A DNA stretch of 5,412 nt from Candidatus Woesearchaeota archaeon (GTDB lineage: Archaea > Nanobdellota > Nanobdellia > Woesearchaeales > UBA525), in NCBI GenBank assembly GCA_013331575.1, contig DUGD01000032.1, forward strand, positions 1 through 5,412, written 5' to 3'. Made by a program: the position numbers and the translations under genes. Positions 1 to 5,327 of the stretch are shown here, one piece after another. The stretch's first letter is position 1, and every line of letters starts with the position of its first letter. The notes beneath the pieces are model-generated. The model was given only the letters and a program-made list of their open reading frames with translations. It made no database searches and was not told the DNA's origin.

Positions 1-72
1 TTCGCCCGTGCCTTCCGCGATGTGGATTGAGATGCGCATCCGGCGGGGATTGCCGCCTGATTCATAAGCTTT

Positions 73-498
73 TCAGAAGAATTGGTGTCCGCACAGGTGG
101 CAGAATCTTGATTTACCATGCGTCACCTGATGACATCGGGGGCACTGCTTGTGCAAGGGGGTGTACGGGTGGGAGGGGTGTGTCGCGGGCTGTGTATGCT
201 GATGTGTCGCTAGCGGGCTCACCCCGTGGTGCTGCCGTCCTGCGGGGTGCAGATGGCTCGTGTGCTCGGGGTCATTGTGCGTGCTTGGCGGCCCCACGAG
301 CTCTTTTCTTCGCGGCCTCGCTTTGAGGCGCGGTATGAACTCCTGTAGCGCGCCCCATACGACGAACGCGATTCCGATCCAGAAGAAGAACGCTAGATTT
401 TTTTCAGTCCTTGATTCTATGAATGCACTATACGCGACGACACCTACCCCGACAAGCATCCACGCCCATCCCGCTATGCGTCGCTTCCCATCATCCAT
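73..498 (-). CDS. Small two-helix membrane protein with His-rich linker and C-terminal zinc ribbon
   Basis: The protein has 141 residues. Two hydrophobic segments (about 9-27 and 34-54) form a helical hairpin in the membrane. A basic patch follows (RLKARPRRK, 57-65), which suggests that the chain continues in the cytoplasm. Residues 74-116 are low in complexity, rich in His, Pro and Thr, with 11 histidines in 43 residues. The C-terminus is a zinc ribbon: CPRC at 119-122 and CHLC at 133-136, with four further histidines around it. The start at 498 is supported by a TATA box 25 bases upstream and the absence of a Shine-Dalgarno site, so the mRNA is probably leaderless. I do not recognise a named family. 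A zinc-ribbon membrane protein is clear, but its function is unknown; metal sensing or binding, or scaffolding, are guesses. The gene is monocistronic or first in its unit. Confidence 0.85.
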   Translation of the reverse strand: MDDGKRRIAGWAWMLVGVGVVAYSAFIESRTEKNLAFFFWIGIAFVVWGALQEFIPRLKARPRRKELVGPPSTHNDPEHTSHLHPAGRQHHGVSPLATHQHTQPATHPSHPYTPLHKQCPRCHQVTHGKSRFCHLCGHQFF

Positions 499-518
499 GC
501 AGCTGTGCTATATCGGAG

Positions 519-528
519 ATTTTTAAAT
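519..528 (-). promoter_or_regulatory. TATA box of the zinc-ribbon membrane protein gene
   Basis: On the minus strand this reads ATTTAAAAAT, preceded by the purine-rich bases GAGAAGC, a plausible BRE. Its centre lies about 25 bases from the ATG at 498. That is the usual archaeal TATA-to-start distance, so transcription should begin at or next to the start codon. Confidence 0.7.
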
Positions 529-638
529 GCTTCTCACTCCTGCGCCGTGTCGGCTAAGAATGCAAACCTCACATCGATGCCGATGCTCGCAGTACATAGC
601 TCGTGTGTACATATGTATTCCGTGTATGTCTTGAGACG

Positions 639-959
639 TTATTCATCTTGGCGATCATCATGTCCTGTAGTGTGAGTGTCGAGGTCGTCTTGATCATCGT
701 CATCGGAGTAAGGATCCTCTTTTGTCTCTGCTCCGTCGATGATATCTTCGTCCTTGAAGTTGCTCGCATCGAGGAAATCACGATAGCACTCGTCACTGCA
801 GAACCGCCATTTTCTTCCATGGATGTTTCTCTCGATCGCCAGTTCGTCAGGCCCGAACACCTGTCCGCAATAACCGCAGGAGTCTGTCTCGTCTTTCTCG
901 AGATGGTCCTTGATGACGATGCTGTCGACGGCATCCTCTTCTTGTCGCCCTGATTCCAT
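639..959 (-). CDS. Small acidic TRASH-domain (treble-clef) metal-binding protein
   Basis: The protein has 106 residues. The core (about 26-66) has the pattern C28-x2-C31-x22-C54-x3-C58, with aromatic residues in F53-C54-S and F62. This fits the archaeal TRASH/YHS-like treble-clef pattern (C, about 20 residues, C-x3-C), a fold known to bind zinc, copper or other metals in transcription regulators, chaperones and transport proteins. Unusually, the domain stands alone, with no DNA-binding domain. It is flanked by acidic tails; residues 80-94 are largely Asp and Glu. There are no membrane segments or signal peptide, so it is probably cytosolic. The ATG at 959 follows directly on the TGA of the ORF upstream, but a TATA box 26 bases before it suggests an independent leaderless transcript. 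An in-frame alternative start is not evident. The domain call is fairly firm, but the metal and partner are unknown. Confidence 0.85.
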   Translation of the reverse strand: MESGRQEEDAVDSIVIKDHLEKDETDSCGYCGQVFGPDELAIERNIHGRKWRFCSDECYRDFLDASNFKDEDIIDGAETKEDPYSDDDDQDDLDTHTTGHDDRQDE

Positions 960-1181
960 TCAATCATGACTGCTATTGTCGTATTTAAGGTTTCCGCGAT
1001 TAGCGGTTCTTTGATGAATCATTTTTTCCTCTGCCGCGATGGATGTTGCGTATGCAACACGTGTTTCGGCGCTTGCGGAGACGGAGGTTTGTTCTCCCCG
1101 CACATGCGCCTCGATAGCAAACAACTGCTGCTGTTGCGCATCTGATTGCGCGTCGTCTGCTAGACCGTTGTTGACAGACAT
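960..1181 (-). CDS. Small hydrophilic hypothetical protein (73 aa)
   Basis: This short ORF follows the transglutaminase-like gene by 13 bases, and its TGA is immediately followed by the ATG of the TRASH gene. The sequence GAAGGA lies about 6 bases before the ATG and could serve as a weak Shine-Dalgarno site, which is in keeping with an operon-internal gene. The product is hydrophilic and probably helical, with a run of four Gln at 17-20, no Cys, no signal peptide and no membrane segment. I recognise no family. The tight packing and reasonable codon choice favour a real gene. Against it are the short length, the lack of any known domain and the TATA box of the next gene lying within its last codons. 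It may instead be a chance open frame. Confidence 0.45.
   Translation of the reverse strand: MSVNNGLADDAQSDAQQQQLFAIEAHVRGEQTSVSASAETRVAYATSIAAEEKMIHQRTANRGNLKYDNSSHD
981..990 (-). promoter_or_regulatory. TATA box of the TRASH-domain gene, inside the end of the upstream ORF
   Basis: The minus strand reads CGGAAACC followed by TTAAATAC: a good BRE-like element plus a TATA box. The centre is about 26 bases from the ATG at 959. It overlaps codons for the last residues of the 73-residue ORF (960-1181), so the TRASH gene can be transcribed separately from the operon upstream. Confidence 0.65.
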
Positions 1182-1194
1182 GGGTTGTCCTTCG

Positions 1195-3249
1195 CTATGC
1201 TTCTTGGTCTGTGAATAGATTCGCTACCCAATACCCGGCGTCCTCGAGCATGAAATACGCTCTGTCCAGAATACCGACCTCTTCGAGCAGTATGGTGCTT
1301 GTTATTTGCACACTGCCCCGGGTTCCTAGTTCATCAGCGTACGTTATGGTGGCGTCGATGCGATTCTCGCCCGGGCGCAAGGACCTGGCCGGAACTGTGA
1401 AGAGCACTGTTGATGGTTGTTTGACGGCGCCGAGTTCTTGTGTGCCGCGCACGTGCCGTACGCTTATTTCCGCCGTTGTTTTCTCCGGCGTCGCACCGCT
1501 CGTGTTCACATGGAGCGTTATGGTGATGGGATCATCGAGCGAGACTGTCCGCGGGTGTTCTAGGAATGCGCTGATGGCGGTGTGCGCTACAGTCTCGCTC
1601 GTCACGAAGAACGTGGCCGGCGGACTCTCCATCGTTTGCAGTCGTGCATGGTATGTGCGCGTGCCGATGCCTTCTCGTGTATCGATAGTCTGCAGATCAA
1701 ATGTGGCGTCGCGAACCATCATGTTCTCGCAAGCGCTGTTGTCACGCCCATCGCATATGACTATCGTGAATGCGCTTGTAGGCAATTGTTCTCCTGAAGG
1801 AACGTGCACTGTGCAGGTGTGCATGACCGGTTCGCCGATATATGCCGCCAGTCCCCTGTCGCATGTGACGCCGAAACGCGGTGTTGCGTGAGCTGGTGCG
1901 TTGTACTGCGCTATCTCGCCGTCGAACGCTGTAGTGTCGAAGTATGGTGCGCCGTTACGCGCAGTTATATCGATGCTCGCGCTGGGCCCGAGCCGGGTGT
2001 ATATCCTGAATGGGAACTCGTAATAGTATCCCTCGCGGAGATCGGCATCGATGCGTACGAGGAATGGGATTATCTTTGTCTCGCGCGGTCGCAAGAGAAC
2101 ATTGCGGTAGTCCGCAGAGAGCTGTTCGGTGCTTGTCGTTTTCGCGAGATCGAGGCGGGTGCTCACATAGTAGTCTTTTGTGTTTCTCACACGGGCCAAG
2201 ATGAGCACTGTGCTGCCGAAATCCACCGTCGTGTGCGGTGCATCTAACGTTATCGCTATCACATCGTTCTTGCGCGGTATGAGTTCGGTGGGTGTGATGG
2301 TTATGTCGAGCGGTTGCGTGCGTAGCGCGAAATCATTCCCTCGGGCGGTGTATTCGATAGAGTTCTCCTTCGCGTCAGGGGCAACCTTCAACGTGATGTG
2401 GCTGGCATCCAGATAACCGTATTCGCCGTACGTGACGTCGAATGGCACCCATCCTTGCTCTGGCAGCCAGACTTCGGCCCAGCCATGACCTCCCCAGCCT
2501 GTACGGAACCGTTCGCTGTTGGTGTATGCGTATCCGGCGACGAATCGTGCTGGTATGCCGAGCGCTCGATTCAGGCTGATGAACAGGCTTGTCATCTCGT
2601 CGCATTTTCCGTAACGCGATGTGAGCACCTGCGACGATCGTTGGATGGCCGGTTGGCCAAGCGATGCCAGGCTGTAGTTGATGTTCTTCGTCGTCCAGTC
2701 GGCGAGCGAGAATACCACTTCGTAGGCATCCTCTTTCCCCGTGGCGAGCTCTTGCGCCAGCGCCCGTATCTCAGGGCTTTGATCGGTGATCTCGCCCTCT
2801 TCAAGATATGCAACCGCTTCAGTCGATACTTGTCGTAGTGGAAATGGAATCGGTTCCCTTACCGGTACTATGGCGTTACGGGTGCGTACTACCGCGTTAA
2901 CCTGTATTGTCTCTTCGTGTCGCGGGGAATCCCATGAGAACTGCATGGTGCCATCAGTGGCTGTCGACCGTGGATCGCTCGAGATGGATAGTATCTCTTG
3001 GAGCCATCCATCGCGCGGATACCATGAGAGCTCGCCCTCGAGCGTCTGCACGCTATACTGCGGTCCCGTTCGGTCGAGCGTGACTGTGTTGAGTATGAGC
3101 ACGCGCGATTGCATGGTCTCCGCATCGAGCGGCGTTATCTCTTGCGTGGCCGTGGTCTCCGCCATGACTGCCGCGGGGTGCAGCAATACTATGCTTGATA
3201 CACTCAATAGCGCTACGAACAAGATGCGCCACGTTACTTGAGGTTCCAT
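1195..3249 (-). CDS. Secreted transglutaminase-like (papain-fold) protein with Ig-like tail
   Basis: The protein has 684 residues. The first 30 form a signal peptide (hydrophobic 9-23, cleavage likely after VMA30). Residues 31-145 form a beta-rich N-terminal region. The transglutaminase-like core spans about 175-290 with the complete catalytic triad: Cys216 in YGKCDE, His255 in GGHGWAEVW and Asp271 in PFDVTYG. The remainder (about 312-655) looks like three beta-sandwich Ig-like domains. Residues 455-510 contain four cysteines (463, 479, 499, 507) that could form disulfides, fitting an extracellular site. No C-terminal anchor is obvious, although the last 25 residues are amphipathic. Archaeal members of this superfamily are thought to be proteases, amidases or crosslinking enzymes; the substrate here is unknown. 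The gene starts 34 bases after the upstream secreted protein gene, with GGAG about 7 bases before the ATG and no TATA box, so it is probably cotranscribed. Confidence 0.92.
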   Translation of the reverse strand: MEPQVTWRILFVALLSVSSIVLLHPAAVMAETTATQEITPLDAETMQSRVLILNTVTLDRTGPQYSVQTLEGELSWYPRDGWLQEILSISSDPRSTATDGTMQFSWDSPRHEETIQVNAVVRTRNAIVPVREPIPFPLRQVSTEAVAYLEEGEITDQSPEIRALAQELATGKEDAYEVVFSLADWTTKNINYSLASLGQPAIQRSSQVLTSRYGKCDEMTSLFISLNRALGIPARFVAGYAYTNSERFRTGWGGHGWAEVWLPEQGWVPFDVTYGEYGYLDASHITLKVAPDAKENSIEYTARGNDFALRTQPLDITITPTELIPRKNDVIAITLDAPHTTVDFGSTVLILARVRNTKDYYVSTRLDLAKTTSTEQLSADYRNVLLRPRETKIIPFLVRIDADLREGYYYEFPFRIYTRLGPSASIDITARNGAPYFDTTAFDGEIAQYNAPAHATPRFGVTCDRGLAAYIGEPVMHTCTVHVPSGEQLPTSAFTIVICDGRDNSACENMMVRDATFDLQTIDTREGIGTRTYHARLQTMESPPATFFVTSETVAHTAISAFLEHPRTVSLDDPITITLHVNTSGATPEKTTAEISVRHVRGTQELGAVKQPSTVLFTVPARSLRPGENRIDATITYADELGTRGSVQITSTILLEEVGILDRAYFMLEDAGYWVANLFTDQEA

Positions 3250-3283
3250 GCCAGCTCTCCCGTACTGCTATGATGGCGCATGC

Positions 3284-4273
3284 TCACGCGCCGAAGATGC
3301 TGGCAAGCCACGCGATGAATCGCGTGAACACGCCCTTGCTCTCCCGTCCTTCGGGAGCATCGTCTTGTCCGGGTGTGCTGTCCGTGCTGCTGTCTGCGTT
3401 CTCTTGCGGCGGCGTAGCGACGTCATCGATTGTACCTTCGGTGCCGTCTTCGTTATCGTCGGATGTGCTTCCCGCGACGGTATCTACGGTATCTGTGGTG
3501 GCGTCATCGTCTGTCGGGGCGGCGTCCTCATCCGGAAGATTGTTTGGAGTCTCTTCTGTCGTGCCGTCCTGGATGAATGGATACACTGCGACAACTGCCC
3601 GATTGAGCTCGATGTCCACGAAGTTCACGATGACGCTCGAGGAACTGATGTTGATTGTGCCGTTCTCTCCGCGCGCGATCTTATACACCTCTCTTTTCTT
3701 GAGATCCTCGAGGTAGATGAACGGGGTGCCCTGTTCCACCGCGAATCGCTTGATGTAGAGCTCCTTCTTGATGTTGCTAGGAGGTATCTTGAAAATCACC
3801 CAGATGAAATCGCCAGCGGCGAGCTTCTTGACGATAACCGGCTCTTGTTCTGCCGTATTCTCGAACGAGAACTCATATGCCATGCTACCGCGGAAGAGGC
3901 CGCTGGATTTGGCGGTGACTGCGCTCTTCACGTTCGCGGCGGTGAATGTGCGCGTCTCGGAAGCGATCGTCGTGCCGTCGCTCATGACGCAGATGGCATT
4001 CCATCGATGCTCGCCATCGGGAATATCGAGGCTCAGTTGAAGCGTGCGTCCCGTGATGACATCGTTGTAGGTGAGTGTTTTTTTTGGTTCATCATCGATG
4101 AAGACCGTGCAGCTTTTGACCGAATCTTTGCTGTCAGTCCTGAAAGAGACTCCGTTCACGGTAGGCTCTATGCTCACGCCATTCGCAGGCGACACGAGTT
4201 CTAGCGTATCTGCGAGCGCTAGCGGTGCGATGAGCAAAAGGAGAACGATGATTGCGATAGTGCGTGGTGCCAT
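3284..4273 (-). CDS. Secreted Ig-like surface protein with acidic Asp/Thr-rich stalk
   Basis: The protein has 329 residues. The signal peptide covers about 1-21 (hydrophobic 6-20, ending LALA). Residues 24-112 form an Ig-like beta-sandwich; C55 and C95 (in the W-N-A-I-C motif) are placed to form its disulfide. Residues 120-235 form a second beta-rich region without a recognised family. Residues 237-312 are low in complexity, rich in Asp, Glu, Thr, Ser and Pro, like the stalks of archaeal surface proteins and a likely site of O-glycosylation. The last 16 residues form a short amphipathic or weakly hydrophobic helix (about 315-328) that might touch the membrane. The start at 4273 fits a TATA box about 24 bases upstream, so the transcript is probably leaderless. 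It is the first gene of the operon with the transglutaminase-like protein and is likely its extracellular partner or substrate; that link is inferred from order only. Confidence 0.88.
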   Translation of the reverse strand: MAPRTIAIIVLLLLIAPLALADTLELVSPANGVSIEPTVNGVSFRTDSKDSVKSCTVFIDDEPKKTLTYNDVITGRTLQLSLDIPDGEHRWNAICVMSDGTTIASETRTFTAANVKSAVTAKSSGLFRGSMAYEFSFENTAEQEPVIVKKLAAGDFIWVIFKIPPSNIKKELYIKRFAVEQGTPFIYLEDLKKREVYKIARGENGTINISSSSVIVNFVDIELNRAVVAVYPFIQDGTTEETPNNLPDEDAAPTDDDATTDTVDTVAGSTSDDNEDGTEGTIDDVATPPQENADSSTDSTPGQDDAPEGRESKGVFTRFIAWLASIFGA

Positions 4274-4292
4274 GATACCCCTATCGTCGTGG

Positions 4293-4302
4293 TATTTAAA
4301 AA
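4293..4302 (-). promoter_or_regulatory. TATA box of the secreted-protein operon
   Basis: The minus strand reads TTTTTAAATA, preceded by an A-rich stretch. The centre of the TTTAAATA core is about 24 bases from the ATG at 4273, which predicts a leaderless transcript for the operon reading leftwards. Confidence 0.7.
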
Positions 4303-4568
4303 TTTTTGGAGCATCCAGGCACTTAATCAGTCCGTAGTCATAACATGCAGTAATAGTAGTGCCATTGTTGTGGCCTTAGTCACTTCGTTCCTTGGTTCGT
4401 CCACTTCGTAGCCGAACCTTGGCGTGAGCCCAGACGCTCGAGATATGGTCGCAACCCTCGAGCGTCGTACTTGGACTGCGTCATGGAAAGCGCCGCCACA
4501 ACAAAAAAGCAGATAACAACAAAATATCGTCTGGTGAGATGGTATTTTCGACAATGATCTCGAAACGA
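4303..4568. other. Divergent intergenic region, no convincing gene
   Basis: This stretch lies between the leftward operon promoter and the rightward promoter of the four-helix membrane protein. No frame in it gives a protein that looks real. It contains a pyrimidine-rich segment (4381-4418) resembling part of the repeat at 5184-5220, a weak 6-bp inverted repeat (GGTTCG at 4394-4399, CGAACC at 4413-4418), a strong 10-bp hairpin (4433-4466) and an A-rich stretch (4498-4525). It could hold a small RNA or a repeat element, but I cannot assign one. Confidence 0.5.
4433..4466. repeat. Perfect 10-bp inverted repeat with 14-base loop
   Basis: GACGCTCGAG (4433-4442) and CTCGAGCGTC (4457-4466) are exact reverse complements around the 14-base spacer 4443-4456. 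Either strand could form a stable GC-rich hairpin. No T-run follows on either side, so a simple terminator is unlikely. It may be part of a structured RNA, a protein-binding site or a repeat-element end. Confidence 0.75.
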
Positions 4569-4576
4569 TTATATAC
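4569..4576 (+). promoter_or_regulatory. TATA box of the four-helix membrane protein gene
   Basis: The sequence TTATATAC is preceded by CGAAACGA, a good BRE-like element. Its centre is about 26 bases before the ATG at 4599. It lies downstream of the longest possible ATG (4539), so that start would not be in the transcript; this decides the start at 4599. Confidence 0.75.
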
Positions 4577-4598
4577 GCTATGTGCCGTGCTGGATGCG

Positions 4599-5036
4599 AT
4601 GGATGCGTCAATCCGAAGACGAGTGATTATCGCTCTCGCTACCGCAGGAGTGCTGTTCTCAGGATACCTTTCTGCACAATGGACGAGGGGTGCGTGCGAT
4701 GGCGGTTGTTCTATCCTCTTAGGATTGCCTACCTGCGCGTACGGGTTTGTCATGTTCTCTATCATCTTGATAGGGTCCTTGTTGGGGACGAGAAGACCGA
4801 TAGCTGAAACGCTAGCGCGCTACACAGCCGTCTTAGGAGTCCTCTTCTCGCTATGGTTCGGCGCTCAAGAGATGATGCCGCCAAATGATCCCTTCGGATA
4901 TTGGCTTATCCTCCCCAACTGCGCCTACGGCCTCGTGGTCTATGCGGCGGTAGTGTTCTTCGCATTCTCAGGTGGTGCCGCGTCATCGTCGGTGAGAGCC
5001 GCTCATAAACCCCGTGCGCGCCGCCGCAACGTTTAA
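4599..5036 (+). CDS. Four-helix membrane protein with two similar halves, VKOR-like
   Basis: The protein has 145 residues when started at 4599. An upstream in-frame ATG at 4539 precedes the TATA box and is rejected. Hydrophobic segments are at about 8-26, 44-64, 72-90 and 102-123, followed by a basic tail (RAAHKPRARRR). The two halves repeat each other: GVLFSGYLSAQ (17-27) matches GVLFSLWFGAQ (80-90), and LPTCAYGFVMF (44-54) matches LPNCAYGLVVY (106-116). The first half resembles the start of the VKOR family: GxxxSxYL in helix 1, a loop cysteine pair (C33, C37), Ser38, then a GLP motif entering helix 2. VKOR enzymes renew disulfide catalysts and need a CxxC in a later helix; here that place has only C108. 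It is therefore either a distant VKOR relative with altered redox function or an unrelated archaeal membrane family. The membrane topology and duplication are clear; the function is not. Confidence 0.85.
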   Translation: MDASIRRRVIIALATAGVLFSGYLSAQWTRGACDGGCSILLGLPTCAYGFVMFSIILIGSLLGTRRPIAETLARYTAVLGVLFSLWFGAQEMMPPNDPFGYWLILPNCAYGLVVYAAVVFFAFSGGAASSSVRAAHKPRARRRNV

Positions 5037-5039
5037 AAA
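5032..5039 (+). promoter_or_regulatory. TATA box of tRNA-Ser, overlapping the upstream stop codon
   Basis: TTTAAAAA is centred about 32 bases before the mature 5' end of the tRNA, predicting initiation near 5061 and a leader of roughly 7 bases that RNase P would remove. The first TAA within it is the stop codon (5034-5036) of the membrane protein gene, so the two genes abut without spacer. Confidence 0.7.
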
Positions 5040-5045
5040 CGGGCC

Positions 5046-5061
5046 GTCGTCCCGGGATGAC
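5046..5061. promoter_or_regulatory. Near-perfect palindrome between tRNA TATA box and start site
   Basis: GTCGTCCCGGGATGAC is symmetrical except for one pair (5049 with 5058). It lies between the TATA box and the expected transcription start of the tRNA gene, where a bound protein would block initiation. It could be an operator, but it may equally be chance in a GC-rich stretch. Confidence 0.3.
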
Positions 5062-5067
5062 GCTAGT

Positions 5068-5150
5068 GCCCAGATCGCATAGCCCGGTATTGCGCAGGAT
5101 TGCTAATCCTGTTCCTCACGGAATCCCCGGTTCAAATCCGGGTCTGGGCG
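5068..5150 (+). tRNA. tRNA-Ser (anticodon GCT)
   Basis: The 83-base gene folds as a type II tRNA. The acceptor stem GCCCAGA (5068-5074) pairs with TCTGGGC (5143-5149), with discriminator G at 5150. The D stem is GCA/TGC (5077-5079, 5091-5093). The anticodon stem CAGGA/TCCTG (5095-5099, 5107-5111) encloses loop TTGCTAA with anticodon GCT (5102-5104), reading AGC and AGU serine codons. The long variable arm (5112-5125) forms TTCC/GGAA. The T stem CCCGG/CCGGG (5126-5130, 5138-5142) encloses TTCAAAT. CCA is not encoded and there is no intron. The last 16 bases also form the start of the tandem repeat that follows. Confidence 0.97.
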
Positions 5151-5220
5151 TTTACCTTCTATTTCCGGATTTGAACACTGCGTCATTTCATTCCTCGGTC
5201 GTCCCTCTACGAAGTCCGAC
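5135..5220 (+). repeat. 86-bp tandem repeat, copy 1 (begins within tRNA-Ser)
   Basis: The unit starts in the tRNA T loop (AATCC at 5135-5139), runs through the acceptor stem and discriminator base and continues 70 bases beyond the gene. It equals copy 2 at 85 of 86 positions; the only change is G5140 to A5226, which lies in the T stem. The unit contains CCGGATTTGAAC (5165-5176), an exact complement of the tRNA T arm. Confidence 0.95.
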
Positions 5221-5306
5221 AATCCAGGTCTGGGCGTTTACCTTCTATTTCCGGATTTGAACACTGCGTCATTTCATTCCTCGGTCGTCCCTCTACGAAG
5301 TCCGAC
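5221..5306 (+). repeat. 86-bp tandem repeat, copy 2
   Basis: This is a head-to-tail copy of the preceding unit, starting with a second version of the tRNA 3' end (5221-5236). Because only the tRNA 3' end is present, with no anticodon or 5' half, it is not a second tRNA gene. The near-identity suggests a recent duplication or an actively homogenised repeat. Confidence 0.95.
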
Positions 5307-5327
5307 AATCCAGGCTTGGGCGTTTAC
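5307..5327 (+). repeat. Partial third copy of the repeat (tRNA 3' end core)
   Basis: These 21 bases match the first 21 of copy 2 with two changes (TC to CT at 5315-5316). After 5327 the similarity stops and a run of six T begins. The retained portion corresponds to the tRNA 3' end plus five flanking bases, as expected for the outer border of an inserted or duplicated segment. Confidence 0.85.

Noticed and set aside
42..57. Short hairpin GGCGG/CCGCC as terminator of the zinc-ribbon gene
   Set aside because: The stem is only 5 bp and is not followed by a T-run on the minus strand, so it is not a convincing terminator.
1..72. Possible ends of genes at the left edge: a plus frame ending at TAA 65-67 and a minus frame opening at ATG 65
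   Set aside because: Each is about 21 codons with no identifying sequence, so neither can be supported.
1211..1891. Open frame of 226 codons on the plus strand
   Set aside because: It is antisense to the transglutaminase-like gene, with Ser/Val-rich low-information sequence and no promoter.
3248..4204. Long open frame (318 codons) on the plus strand
   Set aside because: It lies antisense over the secreted Ig-like protein gene, which has a signal peptide, a coherent domain layout and a promoter. The plus-strand product is Cys/Arg-rich without domains and is explained by codon bias of the true gene.
4539..4598. Longer N-terminus of the four-helix membrane protein starting at 4539
   Set aside because: The TATA box at 4569-4576 lies inside this extension and points to the ATG at 4599.
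4327..4765. Minus-strand open frames of about 94 codons in and beyond the intergenic region
   Set aside because: They have no promoter at the right place and no recognisable domain. One overlaps the membrane protein gene, and the other spans the hairpin and repeat-like segment.
5221..5306. Second tRNA gene in the repeat
   Set aside because: Only the 3' 16 bases of the tRNA are repeated; the D arm, anticodon arm and 5' acceptor strand are missing.
5135..5327. CRISPR array
   Set aside because: The two units are identical throughout with no unique spacers, and they begin inside a tRNA gene.
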